Source of the DNA: Nemertoderma westbladi
Lineage: Eukaryota; Xenacoelomorpha; Nemertodermatida; Nemertodermatidae
Direction of reading: 5' to 3'
DNA length: 42,115 nt
Assembly: GCA_032718475.1 (NCBI GenBank)
Contig: JAUCBJ010008700.1
Coordinates: 1-42,115 of the forward strand
In this document: positions 1 through 9,385 of the stretch, in pieces
Layout of the letters: the number at the start of each line of letters is the position of its first letter
Position numbering within the stretch: the stretch's first letter is position 1
The notes under the pieces: generated by a model
Database searches by the model: none
What the model was told of the DNA's origin: nothing
Seen by the model: only the letters and a program-made list of their open reading frames with translations
Made by a program: the position numbers and the translations under genes

Positions 1-1368
1 GTTAAGCTCTGGAAGTGTAGGGGTCTCTAGCACAGAAGTGACTTTGGGAACTACAGGCCTAATTATTTCAGGTTCATCGACTATAGTAGGGAGTCTTTTG
101 ACCTGGATAAATTGTTCTATGGGTTCTGCACTACCTAAATCTGTGCTAGTTAGCTGTCTTTTAACAGCGGGGGGCAAATCAGGCAGTTTATGACGGTGAG
201 ATGTTTTTCTACGCCTGCTTAGACGAGATCTATTTCCTCCGCCTTCAGGATCGGTGGTCTCGCCTTCCTCCGATGATGTGTATCCTTGGCGCTTGGGAGT
301 AGATCGACTCATCATCTGCATTTGATTAGCAGTAAACTGTTTATTTATACTGTCTTGCGTCTCTTGCAGATTTTCCAACTCCAATTGGATAGTCTGCTCA
401 GAGGCTCTCCGTTCTGCTTCGGCCACTGCCCTTTCCGCCTTTGCTTCTGCCGCCGCTGCCTTTCCTTTTGCTTCTGCTTCTGCCGCTGCTGCCCTTCCTT
501 TTGCTTCTGCTTCTGCCACTGCTGCCCTTGCTGCTATTCTTTCTGCTTCTACTTCTGCCATAGCCGCCGCCTTTGCTGCTTTTCTTTCTGCTTCTGCATC
601 TGCCATAGCCACCGCCTTTTGTTCCTCTATCCTTCTTTTCTTTATTTGTTCTTCTCGGACTCTAATGAGGCGGAGTTTTTCATCACATTCAGCTTGGTTT
701 GCAGCTAACATTTCGGCATCGATTGCGTCCAACACAAGCTTGGTTCCTTCACTATTAGGGGAAAGTCCAGACAGCCGTCTCCTCAACTCTTCGTCTCCTA
801 GGAATCGCTGATAGTCGGACAAATAAATGTCGATAGCGTCTCTAGTTCGCGGCTTCTCTGCTGATGTTAATTCGCTTTCCACTTCGCTTTCCACCTCGCT
901 TTCCACTTCGCTTTCCACCTCACTTTTCACTTCGCTTTCCACCTCACTTTCCACTTGAGAAGAAGTGGCGTCGGTTGATTCCCCACAGGCTGGCCGCCCA
1001 TCATAAACCGTATCCGCCATCTTCGCTCCGCGTTCTGGCGTCCGCTCAACAGTATCCGAACTACTGGAGCTATCGGGCCGCTGAGAACCAGGTTCTTGGC
1101 TAGGAGGTTGCTGCTGTTTTATAGCTTCTTCTTGATCCCGCTTGACTTGGGCCCGAGTGCCTATGGCAGACCAACGGCGCTTCACTAACTTCGCAAATTG
1201 CGAAATCTTTTCTACCAACCTAGGTTCTGTCACAACCACTGCAGGGGTTGCCCTTCTTACAGTATGAGGGGTTTCAGACCTCGGTCTGGGATTCTCTACA
1301 CTTTGATCTGAGAAACAGGCTGTTGTTTCTAGGAGACTATCTGACAGAGTTTGCCTTGTGTCAGCCAT
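1..1368 (-). CDS. Gag-like retrotransposon protein, N-terminal part, runs off left edge
   Basis: I translated the minus strand from an ATG at 1368-1366 to base 1 and met no stop, giving 456 codons, open at the left edge. The protein starts MADTRQTLSD. It has a basic stretch (KLVKRRW), a Ser-rich patch, an acidic SEVE repeat (encoded by 871-956) and a globular stretch (DAIDIYLSDYQRFLGDEELR). A long Glu/Ala/Lys-rich segment predicted to be coiled coil follows (about 400-660), then an Arg-rich tail (SRLSRRRK). This layout, with no introns in view and a long noncoding leader upstream, resembles the N-terminal half of Gag from LTR retrotransposons, perhaps BEL/Pao. No zinc knuckle or protease is reached before the edge, so family assignment is inference. 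A host protein with a charged coiled coil is the alternative. The plus-strand ORF at 286-708 (Cys/Phe-rich) is its antisense shadow. Confidence 0.55.
   Translation of the reverse strand, partial: MADTRQTLSDSLLETTACFSDQSVENPRPRSETPHTVRRATPAVVVTEPRLVEKISQFAKLVKRRWSAIGTRAQVKRDQEEAIKQQQPPSQEPGSQRPDSSSSSDTVERTPERGAKMADTVYDGRPACGESTDATSSQVESEVESEVKSEVESEVESEVESEVESELTSAEKPRTRDAIDIYLSDYQRFLGDEELRRRLSGLSPNSEGTKLVLDAIDAEMLAANQAECDEKLRLIRVREEQIKKRRIEEQKAVAMADAEAERKAAKAAAMAEVEAERIAARAAVAEAEAKGRAAAAEAEAKGKAAAAEAKAERAVAEAERRASEQTIQLELENLQETQDSINKQFTANQMQMMSRSTPKRQGYTSSEEGETTDPEGGGNRSRLSRRRKTSHRHKLPDLPPAVKRQLTSTDLGSAEPIEQFIQVKRLPTIVDEPEIIRPVVPKVTSVLETPTLPELN
871..956 (-). repeat. 12-bp coding tandem repeat (Ser-Glu-Val-Glu)
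   Basis: About seven copies of a 12-bp unit, on the plus strand close to TTCGCTTTCCAC, lie in frame inside the Gag-like ORF. On the minus strand they encode repeated Ser-Glu-Val-Glu, with one Glu changed to Lys. The unit is a multiple of three, so copy-number change keeps the frame. Confidence 0.85.
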
Positions 1369-1505
1369 GTTTGATTGTACAGTCGAATGCCTACTGCTAT
1401 ATTACAGTTAAAGCAAGTCTAGTAATTCAGTATCACTGTTAGCCTAATAATTAATTACCGATACTGCTACTCAGTGTAGCGTGATATATATATAATATAT
1501 TAGAA

Positions 1506-1751
1506 TACCGGTATGCTTATAATATATATATAAGTATTATTACAGACTAGATTTGTCACAAAGTACCGGTATATAATTTTAGCACAAATATATATAAATA
1601 TATAATAGGCCTATCGTGAATACCGGTATACAGCTGACACTTATAGTATATATAAGTATAATTATTACTAGAATTAATTACAGAATACCGGTATGATTTC
1701 AGCTCAAATTTATAGAAATAAATATAATAAGCCTATGGTAAATACCGGTAT
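1506..1751. repeat. TACCGGTA-anchored AT-rich tandem repeat
   Basis: The palindrome TACCGGTA followed by T recurs at 1506, 1564, 1621, 1686 and 1743, spaced 58, 57, 65 and 57 bp. The spacers are AT-rich and pair up: 1506-1620 and 1621-1742 look like two diverged copies of a unit of about 115-122 bp, each ending in a similar TAATA-GCCTAT-GTGAA-type stretch. Confidence 0.75.
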
Positions 1752-2689
1752 GTCAATTATTTTAGAATAATTGAATTTCTGAATATTTTAGGGTTACTTG
1801 GTTACTTTAACTTACTTACTTTATTACCGTTATTTAAGCAGTAGTCCAACTGATATTGAGACCTAGTTGTTGTATGGCAGGCCTACTATTTATAAATCGT
1901 TTGAGTTGATTTATAATATTATATACCCGTTTTAATGGGTTTTTGTCAATATTTGAAATAAATGTTATTATTTCTGGGGGAGTCACTACACAGAAGCTGT
2001 GCGCTCTCAGTGAAGTGCTATTTATTGGACACTAAAACAGATAATTCTAATTTACCTAAGTTACTTAATACTACAAATTACTTACGATATGGGTGAGATT
2101 AATTCTCTAATTAAACACAACAAAATATTACGTACGAAATTTTTAGGGTAATTTTACAGGAAGTCTACAAACCAGCCTAACAAAGGGTTAGAATTCTGGT
2201 TATTACTGTATTACAACGGACAGGGTACTACGGTATTTGAAATAATAAGTAGTAGTAAATATATTGTACTGTCCAGATAGGAAAATACCACCGCCTGACG
2301 ACCTATAACCGTATCGCTATAGGTACTACGTTATGTATCACGGATTGTTCCTACCCAGAAGCTAATAGAGCTAACGAATGTGCCTATCAACCACTTTACA
2401 ACACAAATATACTGCCTACACTAATTACTTCGGAAAGCACTGTACACTAAACCCTAAATTAGGTACAAGTACCGGTATAACAAATAATCAGTAGTTAAAT
2501 ATACTTGAACAGTTAAAAGAACCACGGCATCTGCTGGAGTGACCGAAGCACAAAGTCGTCAGTCTTTACCTACGCCAAGCAGCCCTGATGTAGTACCAGG
2601 GTTAGTTTAACTATAACGGTATGTATAACAAGCACAATTACTGTAGGAATAAACTTGGGGACATGAATGTTGCGAATAATCGCATAAAC

Positions 2690-3263
2690 TCTGAATAATA
2701 AATATTACGCTACCCGTACAGAATACTCCAACAAATACAAACCAAACGCTGGCAGACTACTATTAAGCCTAAACAAACTACAGTATGTGCAGATTCTGAA
2801 ACTGTTAGTTAGTATGCGTTCTAACACGGTAGTACGACTTACTCTTTAAGAGGGGATTGACCTTACCGCTTATGGCTGCCCCAACTTACTAACGGCACTT
2901 GATCAGACCAACTCTACACACGCAGCAATCCCTTCAGACCTAAAAATAGCTAGACAACAATCCAGCCTACAAATATTTGAGTAATAACTATTACGGTACC
3001 TGAACAGACCACACAAACAAACACAGGCTAAAACACTGGCAGACTACGATCAAGCCTAAATAAACTACAGTATATGCAGACTCTGAAACTGTTAGTTAGT
3101 ATGCGTTCTAACACGGTAGTACGACTTATTCTTTAAGAGGGGATTGACCTTCAGCATATGGCTGCCCCAACTTACTAACGGCACTTTATCAGACAAACTC
3201 TACACACGCCGTAATCTCTCCAAACTCAACAACAGTCAGACAGCAGCTCAGCCTACAACTATC
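2690..3263. repeat. Tandem duplication of about 287 bp, two copies
   Basis: Copy 1 (about 2690-2976) and copy 2 (about 2977-3263) are strongly similar. For example, GGCAGACTAC starts at 2751 and 3038, and a long shared block contains GTTAGTTAGTATGCGTTCTA, the run TTTAAGAGGGGATTGACCTT and GGCTGCCCCAACTTACTAAC. Substitutions are scattered. Function is unknown; it may be an LTR or leader repeat of the adjacent minus-strand element. Confidence 0.8.
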
Positions 3264-5000
3264 TGAACAATCTGAGCAGGGTCACACGCCTTCTGCTCAA
3301 TATTAGCCTACTAGGAAATAAAACCGACAGAAATAGGTAAAATCTCAATAAAAATTCAGGGCTGCAGTCCCTGATTAAGTACTAAGACCTACCAGTATAC
3401 AATAATCAAAATCGAATAATACTAAATGTACTTGTACAGCAGTACCGGTACCGGTGATGACAGTTAGGCCTACTGACCTACAAAGTACCGGTTCAGTTTT
3501 ACCAGTCACTACGGTATTTTGCAACCTTATTGCCTACTGCAATAAGATTATAAACTGTTACTGTTCGCGCTTTTGAAGACCTTTAGCAGTTTAACCTGCC
3601 AAAATTTATATGTCTTTTAGTTAATTAACACACCTTTAGCATACGACAATATTTTATGCTAATAAACAAAACATTAGCCGAAGCCAGCCCATGCGCGATC
3701 ATTCACCCGATGGATCTACACCCGGGAGGCTGAATTCGGATGCTTAGATTTTATTATTGCAGTGTAAGGTTGCAGTGTAAACCTATTGTATTATTCGATA
3801 GATCACTAATAATTAATTTCTGACAGATATTATTAACTTTCGGGAAATATTAACAGTTCCTTTAGGACGTGGCACTCTATCTGTTTAAACAGAGCTAGGA
3901 CTTATACTAAACGCAACGATAAGGCTTATGATTAAAGTATAAGTCGCATTCTTTAGGAAATGCTTTGTTACCAGTCACATCACACTCACAATCATGCACA
4001 CTATTCTGCCGACCGTCAGTATATTTGATCACACATAAAGAGAGCAGTAATTGACTCATGTAGGGTCTGCTAAATAACATTAGATTCAATACACACCACA
4101 TTGATATAAATCGCAATTGTTATATATAGCCCGCCTCTCTAACCTGTAGTGTATCAAGAAAATTGGGAATTTTGGGTGATTTATCCGTATTCTCCAAAGA
4201 GCAATATTTCCATCAACAAATAGGTACAATTAATAACTGACGGTAAAATAACAGTACAAACAATATGATTAATGCAATTAAATTAAGTAAGTTAATGCTG
4301 TCTTTCGATTCGATTGATTAATTAGTGAAGATTCGGTAACAGTTTATACTTTCGATAATTCAAGCAGTTTACTAGAGTTCTTCCCAAAATGCCGGTGTTT
4401 CTGGCTTAGACAGCAATAACAACAAAGTAACAAGTAAAAACAGTAAGACTGAACACTCTCCTTATGATCGACTAAAAAGCTACACGTCGACAGGAAAAAT
4501 CGCTCTGATTGGCTCAAGCCAAACAAAGAACCGTGCGTCCAATGGCTGTTTCCATGTCAGCAACCAGCTGTTAGATGTCGTAATATGAATTATCACGGCT
4601 AAGCTGTGAAAGGTAGTTGGTGCATTGCAGGTTTTTTGCCTTACCATGTCCACTAAAACACGTATATAGCAGAATTACTTTTATGTCCGTTAAAACACCT
4701 GTAAAGGTACCTTGCGGGCGAGGGGAATATATATACAGTCAGAGAACCCTTTTAGAGTATTCCAGCGCCTGGGGGGGAACTGGCCAGCAAAGGCAAACGT
4801 ATCAGTTATCCCACAAAAGCTTTTACAAATACTGTGTTTGTACAGTTAGGCCTATTGCTATATTGTAGCAATCAGTCAGTGAAACATAAAGCAGACCGTC
4901 GGTAGTGTCTAGTGTGGTAGTGTTAGTGTACCAGCGGTTAGATAGTGGCGATAACCAAGACATAAAAGCGATGCCAGTTATTATTCGTGGAAAGAGGGTC

Positions 5001-5029
5001 TATAAACAGCAGTCATCAGTTAGTCAGTG
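5001..5029 (+). promoter_or_regulatory. Candidate TATA plus initiator core promoter
   Basis: TATAAA at 5001-5006 precedes an insect-type initiator-like TCAGTG at 5024-5029, placing the A about 25 bp downstream of the TATA start. A second TCAGT lies at 5016. A transcript starting here would run into the duplicated 5' region and the ORFs of the retroelement. This is motif evidence only. Confidence 0.25.
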
Positions 5030-5256
5030 CAGTAGTGCTAGTGATATAGTCTGCTAGAAGTCAGACGTACCGGTAGCGTTAACCAATACAAATCAACAAT
5101 AGGCCTAGCTAATCGCTGTGTGAGATCTCAGTTAGTCAATAGGATATATATTGAAAACTGCAGTATTCAGTGTTGTTCAGTAGGGTCTATAGCGCTACTA
5201 CGATGGCCCTAGGCCTAGGCTAACTCGAATGAAGCGGTATCGGTAGTTGGGTAGAC

Positions 5257-6042
5257 AAGCAGATAGGTAGATGTAGGCCTATTGATCGAATGCTTCGATC
5301 CCGGTTTAGGCTATCGGTATCACCGCAGTCTGACAGTAATTAATAATGAGCCTACTGCAATACTGTTGTACCGGTAGATAATAAATGTAAATTGTTTGCT
5401 AGCGGCGTCGATAGTACAGTCAGATGGTGGAAGGGAAGGCAGATTTTACTTACGGTGTTAGTAAATATTCACGGAAAGAAGAAGATTGGAAGTTCGTGAA
5501 GAAGTTGGTTGACGTGGACGACGAGAGAGTTTATTTACCGATAGTACGGAATGGTATCGGAAATTAGAAATAATGGAATATTACGCGGCGGATATGCGGA
5601 AAGTTTGTTGTCGACGATGAGCGTTAACGCGGCGAAATTATACTAGAAAAATAAGTTGATTATTTGTAAAAAGATAAAAAATACTGTAAGCAGATAGGCG
5701 GATGTAAGCCTATTGATCGAATGCTTCGATCACGGTTTAGGCTATCGGTACCACCACAGTCTGACAGTAATTAATAATGAGCCTACTGTAATACTGTTGT
5801 ATCGGTAGATAATAAATGTAAATTGTTTGCTATCGGCATCGATGGAGATGGTGGAAGGCAGATTTTACTTACGGTGTTAGTAAATATTCACGGAAAGATG
5901 AAGTTTGGACGTTCGTGAGGAAGTTGGTTGACGTGGACGACGAGAGAGTTTATTAACCGATAGAACGGAATGGTATTGGAAGAATATTACGCGGCGGATA
6001 CGCGGAAAGTTTGTTGTCGACGATGAGCGATAACGAGGCGAA
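5257..6042 (+). repeat. Tandem 5' monomers of the retroelement
   Basis: Copy 1 is about 5257-5640 and copy 2 about 5688-6042; AAGCAGATAGG starts at 5257 and again at 5688. They share TTGATCGAATGCTTCGATC, the block TAATTAATAATGAGCCTACTG, TAGATAATAAATGTAAATTG and a stretch ending GTTTGTTGTCGACGATGAGCG. Copy 1 includes a matching ATG (5617) but stops after nine codons at TAG 5644-5646. Copy 2 leads into the real N-terminal ORF at 6023. This resembles the promoter monomers at the 5' end of some non-LTR elements. Confidence 0.8.
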
Positions 6043-6415
6043 ACGCTCCTCCGATCTGACTCAGACACTGCGTCCTGCCGGTTCACAGGCAACGCCTTCT
6101 AGCGGTAGTCCATCAAACTCACCCGTTTCAGTGGCGACAACAGCTATGGCCCCTCCACCAGTTTCCCAGGTTCTAGAAGACGCTTTTGGGGGTGTTTGGC
6201 TTAACTCCCCAGGTTCGTCCACCGCCCCAACCTGGGAGAGACGCCATAGCCGACTAGCTCAACTACCCAGCCGCCAGTACCTGGTTCCTGGGGGCAATGT
6301 CGGCCGCAAGATCGTTGACCTCCTCGCCAAAGAGATGGAGAAGTTCGCGGGGGGAGACTGTCCGTCCGAACGCCATGGTCTTTCAGGGAGACCCGGACGT
6401 GGTGAAGAGCCCTGA
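6023..6415 (+). pseudogene. N-terminal portion of the retroelement protein, ends in frameshift
   Basis: The ORF begins at ATG 6023 (MSDNEAKRSSD), in the context shared with monomer 1, and stops at 6413-6415. The first 75 or so residues are Ser/Pro/Thr-rich and look disordered. The part GRKIVDLLAKEMEKFAGG (about 6300-6355) looks like the folded start of this RT family. The long RT ORF is in the +1 frame and has family-like sequence only from about 6360 on, so the two pieces were probably one protein. A run of six G at 6349-6354 is the likely break: one extra base there explains the shift. A genuine separate ORF1 or programmed +1 shift is possible but less likely. Confidence 0.6.
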
Positions 6416-9221
6416 CGTCCGACGGCTTGTCCTCAGACGGCTGTTGGCGTGGGAGCGTGGGGAATTCGAGGCCCTTCTGGCGGAGGCGGATCGCTGCAAC
6501 TCGAAGTTCCCCACGGCCCGAGGGGCAGCGCCAGCCAACACTGCGAGGATCTTCAACCGGAAGGTCCTTGCTGGGATGAATCGGTCAGCAGTCCGGATGC
6601 TGACGGAGCGCGACGGGGGAGGCGTTCTGGACCCCGATGCCCAAGCCGAAGGTAAACCCCCGGGTTTCACAGTCCGGGACGCCCTGGAGGAGAAACACCC
6701 TCCTCAGATGATGATTTCTCCCTCTGTCCTCGACCCCTGCGAAAACCTCCCTCCTTTAGAGAGCGTCGATGTTACCGGGCAGCACGTTCTGAAGGCGGCC
6801 CGTGCTCTCCAGGGAAGCTCCGGTCCGGTAGGAGGCGACGCGGAGCTGTGGCACGCACTGTTGACTCGGTACGACAACCACAGCGCCCGGATGCGCAAGG
6901 CCGTCGCTAGTTTGGCGCGGCGTTTGTCGAACACAATCGTGCCGTGGGGTGAGATCCGGGCCCTTCGCGCATGCCGTCTTGTAGGACTCGACAAGGAACC
7001 CGGGGTCCGTCCAATCGGAGTCGGAGAGGTGCTCTACCGCCTCCTCGCGAATTGTATGGCGATGGCGACGAAATCGGACATCATTCTCCAGTGTGGGGCG
7101 GACCAGCTCTGTGTAGGGGTGAAGGCCGGCATCGAGGGCGCCGTCCACGCGATGTCCTCCTTGTTCGAAGAAGAGTCGACTCAGGCCATGTTGCTGGTGG
7201 ATGCACGCAATGCGTTCAATAGCCTGAGTCGCCCCGTCGCCCTGTGGAACTGCCGGGTTTACTGGCATAGGTGCTCGAGGTTCCTCTTCAACGCCTACAA
7301 TGGACACTCCGCCCTATATCTGTCTGGTTCCTCCGCCCCCTTGTGGAGCCAAGAGGGTTGGACTCAGGGCGACCCCCTCGCAATGTTCGGCTATGGCTGC
7401 GGGACCCTGCCCATGGTCAGGAAGTTGCGCGATGTGCAATCCCCGTCGGCCCCGGAAGAACCCACCCAACCCGGTTCCCCTACACCCGAACCCCTCACCG
7501 AGTTTGGTTCACCGACACCCAGCGAATACGGTTCGCCATGTAGTGGTTTTGGTTCACCACTAAGTGATTCGCCACCCACCGAATCTGGCCCGCCACCCGA
7601 CGGATCCGTTTCGCCACCCGTCGAGTCAGATCCTGAACTCACCCTGTCACTTCTCGACGACCAGGCAGCACAACCGACCAGCCCATCGCAACGCCAGTGC
7701 TGGTACGCCGACGATGCCTCATCGGCTGGCAGTTTGTCCGGGATCCGGGAATGGTGGTCTGAGCTCCTCCGCGTGGGCCCTAGCATTGGGTACAACCCGG
7801 AGCCGACGAAGAGCTACCTCATCGTCAAACCGGGTTGGGAGGCCGAGGCGGAGGAAATGTTCGGTGCCAGCGGAGTCCACATCGTGAATGGACACCGATT
7901 CCTCGGCGGCTACATCGGGGAGCACTCCGGTCTCAAGGGGTTTATTGACGAGAAGGTTTCCGGGTGGGTGGAGAGTATAAATGAACTCGCAGAAGTCGCT
8001 AATGAGTTTCCCCAGACGGCACACACTGGGCTGTCCCGCTGTGTGCAGGCGGAGTGGGACTACCTGCTGCGAGTTGTCCCCACAGACGTGGAAGAGGTAA
8101 CCCCGATCCGGACTGCGCTCCTCCAGCGATACATTCCCGCCCTATTCGGAAGTCAGCTCGGTTCAGCTGATGAGGACCTGGTTTTACTTCCTGCTCGCCA
8201 TGGTGGTATCGGCCTGCGGGACCCCACCATGCGACAGGGCCCGGCGCATGTAGCTTCCCAGGAGGGGACGGCGGTAGTCCGAGATGCTTTACTCTCGGGA
8301 CAACCCCTTCATGTGGCAGACCATAACGCCAAGCTGCGCAGTGTACTCGCCGAGAGCCGGGTGTCTCAGGACGCAGCTTACAAGGAGAAGCGGGAGGTGG
8401 CCCTGGGGGCGCTACCAGCCGACCGACGGCGAACCGCGACCCGGGTGGTTCTCAATAAGACCGGGGGCTGGCTGACCGCACAACCGACTCAAACGACAAT
8501 CGACTCCACCGACCTCAGTCCGGAAGAGTTCCGGGACAACCTGTCCCTCCGGTACGGCCTCACGCCGCCAGGTCTCCCCGAGAAGTGCGAGGGTTGTGGG
8601 GATCATTTCTCCACCACCCACGCACTGAGCTGCAAGTCTGGCAGGCTGATCGTGAAACGCCACGATGAGATTCGTGAGGTCTTCGGGGACCTTTTGGCTT
8701 CCATGTTCGGGAACTCGAACGTTGAACGGGAGGTGACCCTGTCCCGGGGTTACCTTGACAGAGAGGGTCGGGAGGTAGGGGGAGTGCGGGCGGACTTGGT
8801 CGCGCGGGTGGCGTCGTTTGATATCGCGGTTATAAACGCTGACGCCACCTCCTACGCCCAGACCAACCGTTCGACCGAGTCGCTATTGGAGCAGCGGTGC
8901 AGGCTGAAGAAGCTGCACTACCGAACCGTATGCGAGGACCGGAGGATGGCGTTCACCCCATTGGTCGGCACCACTGATGGAGTATGGTGCGATGAGGCCC
9001 AGATCCTAATCCGCCATCTCGCCGAGACAATTGTGTCGAGGCGGGATGGTATGAGAGAGAGGGGCCTCGTGTGCGTTCTGGGGGGTGTTCGCCGGCGGCT
9101 GCAGTTCGCGCTCCTCCGGTCCAACTCCCTCTGCCTCCGAGGGGGACGTCGGTCTTGGCGGGCTCTCGGATTTGGTGACGGGGCGGGTCTGCGCGGTGTT
9201 GGGCTGGCAGACGAATTTTAA
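6297..9221 (+). CDS. Reverse transcriptase with C-terminal restriction-like endonuclease
   Basis: This ORF of 974 codons runs from ATG 6297; sequence before about 6355 is probably out of frame, and an internal ATG lies at 6375. RT motifs are clear: LLVDARNAFN (motif A, Asp 7200-7202), TQGDPLAMF (motif B, 7362-7388) and YADD (motif C, 7704-7715). Upstream, LDKEPGVRPIGVGEVLYRLL is the conserved finger region. Between motifs B and C, about 88 residues (7434-7697) form a Pro/Ser/Gly-rich insert with GSP repeats. The C-terminus has a CCHC cluster (C-x2-C-x7-H-x3-C, 8586-8633), then RHDE and a PD-(D/E)XK-like pattern with Asp at 8793 (VRADL) and Asp at 8820 (FDIAVIN). RT copies element RNA at a nick made by the nuclease. 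I recognise relatives in many eukaryotes by memory of the family only; clade is not assigned. Confidence 0.8.
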   Translation: MSAARSLTSSPKRWRSSRGETVRPNAMVFQGDPDVVKSPDVRRLVLRRLLAWERGEFEALLAEADRCNSKFPTARGAAPANTARIFNRKVLAGMNRSAVRMLTERDGGGVLDPDAQAEGKPPGFTVRDALEEKHPPQMMISPSVLDPCENLPPLESVDVTGQHVLKAARALQGSSGPVGGDAELWHALLTRYDNHSARMRKAVASLARRLSNTIVPWGEIRALRACRLVGLDKEPGVRPIGVGEVLYRLLANCMAMATKSDIILQCGADQLCVGVKAGIEGAVHAMSSLFEEESTQAMLLVDARNAFNSLSRPVALWNCRVYWHRCSRFLFNAYNGHSALYLSGSSAPLWSQEGWTQGDPLAMFGYGCGTLPMVRKLRDVQSPSAPEEPTQPGSPTPEPLTEFGSPTPSEYGSPCSGFGSPLSDSPPTESGPPPDGSVSPPVESDPELTLSLLDDQAAQPTSPSQRQCWYADDASSAGSLSGIREWWSELLRVGPSIGYNPEPTKSYLIVKPGWEAEAEEMFGASGVHIVNGHRFLGGYIGEHSGLKGFIDEKVSGWVESINELAEVANEFPQTAHTGLSRCVQAEWDYLLRVVPTDVEEVTPIRTALLQRYIPALFGSQLGSADEDLVLLPARHGGIGLRDPTMRQGPAHVASQEGTAVVRDALLSGQPLHVADHNAKLRSVLAESRVSQDAAYKEKREVALGALPADRRRTATRVVLNKTGGWLTAQPTQTTIDSTDLSPEEFRDNLSLRYGLTPPGLPEKCEGCGDHFSTTHALSCKSGRLIVKRHDEIREVFGDLLASMFGNSNVEREVTLSRGYLDREGREVGGVRADLVARVASFDIAVINADATSYAQTNRSTESLLEQRCRLKKLHYRTVCEDRRMAFTPLVGTTDGVWCDEAQILIRHLAETIVSRRDGMRERGLVCVLGGVRRRLQFALLRSNSLCLRGGRRSWRALGFGDGAGLRGVGLADEF

Positions 9222-9352
9222 CTCTTTGTTGTTTCCCATTGTCAGTGCTGTTTTTGTGTTGCTTTGTTCGTTAATTGTATTATGTCATGTATTTTATTAT
9301 TATTATTATTTAAATGTGCATTAAAAAAAACTATGTAAATTTTAAATCTTGG

Positions 9353-9373
9353 TATAAAATAAAATAAAATAAA
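9353..9373 (+). repeat. AAAAT-type 3' terminal simple repeat
   Basis: Four or so AAAAT units close the retroelement, as expected for the 3' tail of many non-LTR elements. Just upstream, about 9291-9311, is a TTATT run and then a run of eight A (9323-9330). Confidence 0.65.
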
Positions 9374-9385
9374 TTTTGGTCTTTT

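Larger units (their letters stand above)
1369..5000. other. Noncoding leader/intergenic stretch with local repeats
   Basis: No convincing gene is present; the small ORFs here have no recognisable motifs. It holds the TACCGGTA repeat (1506-1751) and a tandem pair of about 287 bp (2690-3263). Read on the minus strand, an AATAAA-type signal lies near 2020-2030, followed toward lower coordinates by AGTGACTCCCCCAG at about 1974-1989. That order would suit the end of a 5' LTR leading into the Gag-like ORF. No second LTR copy is visible, so LTR boundaries cannot be set. Confidence 0.5.
5257..9373 (+). mobile_element. GC-rich non-LTR-type retroelement with RT and restriction-like endonuclease
   Basis: The element comprises a tandemly duplicated 5' region (5257-6042), a short N-terminal ORF, a long ORF with reverse transcriptase and C-terminal PD-(D/E)XK-like nuclease, a short 3' UTR with TTATT repeats (about 9291-9311) and a terminal AAAAT-type run (9353-9373). 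A target-primed element with a restriction-like nuclease fits. The ORFs are visibly GC- and CpG-rich against AT-rich flanks, suggesting a fairly recent arrival or a family with its own base bias. The 3' end abuts a minus-strand LINE fragment. No target-site duplication was recognised, so the left end is approximate. Confidence 0.75.

Noticed and set aside
286-708. Cys/Phe-rich plus-strand ORF of 140 codons
   Set aside because: Antisense shadow of the Glu/Ala/Lys-rich minus-strand frame, which is open over the whole 1-1368.
4617-4868. Plus ORF of 83 codons
   Set aside because: No recognisable motif or domain, no neighbours that support it, and a length expected by chance.
1974-5000. A defined 5' LTR for the minus-strand element
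   Set aside because: Hints exist (AATAAA-type signal, possible primer-site-like sequence), but no second LTR or clear TG/CA ends can be paired within the window.
6349-6355. Slippery heptamer G GGG GGA suggesting programmed -1 frameshifting
   Set aside because: The heptamer is aligned with the upstream frame, but a -1 shift leads to the wrong frame; the RT ORF needs +1 (or -2).
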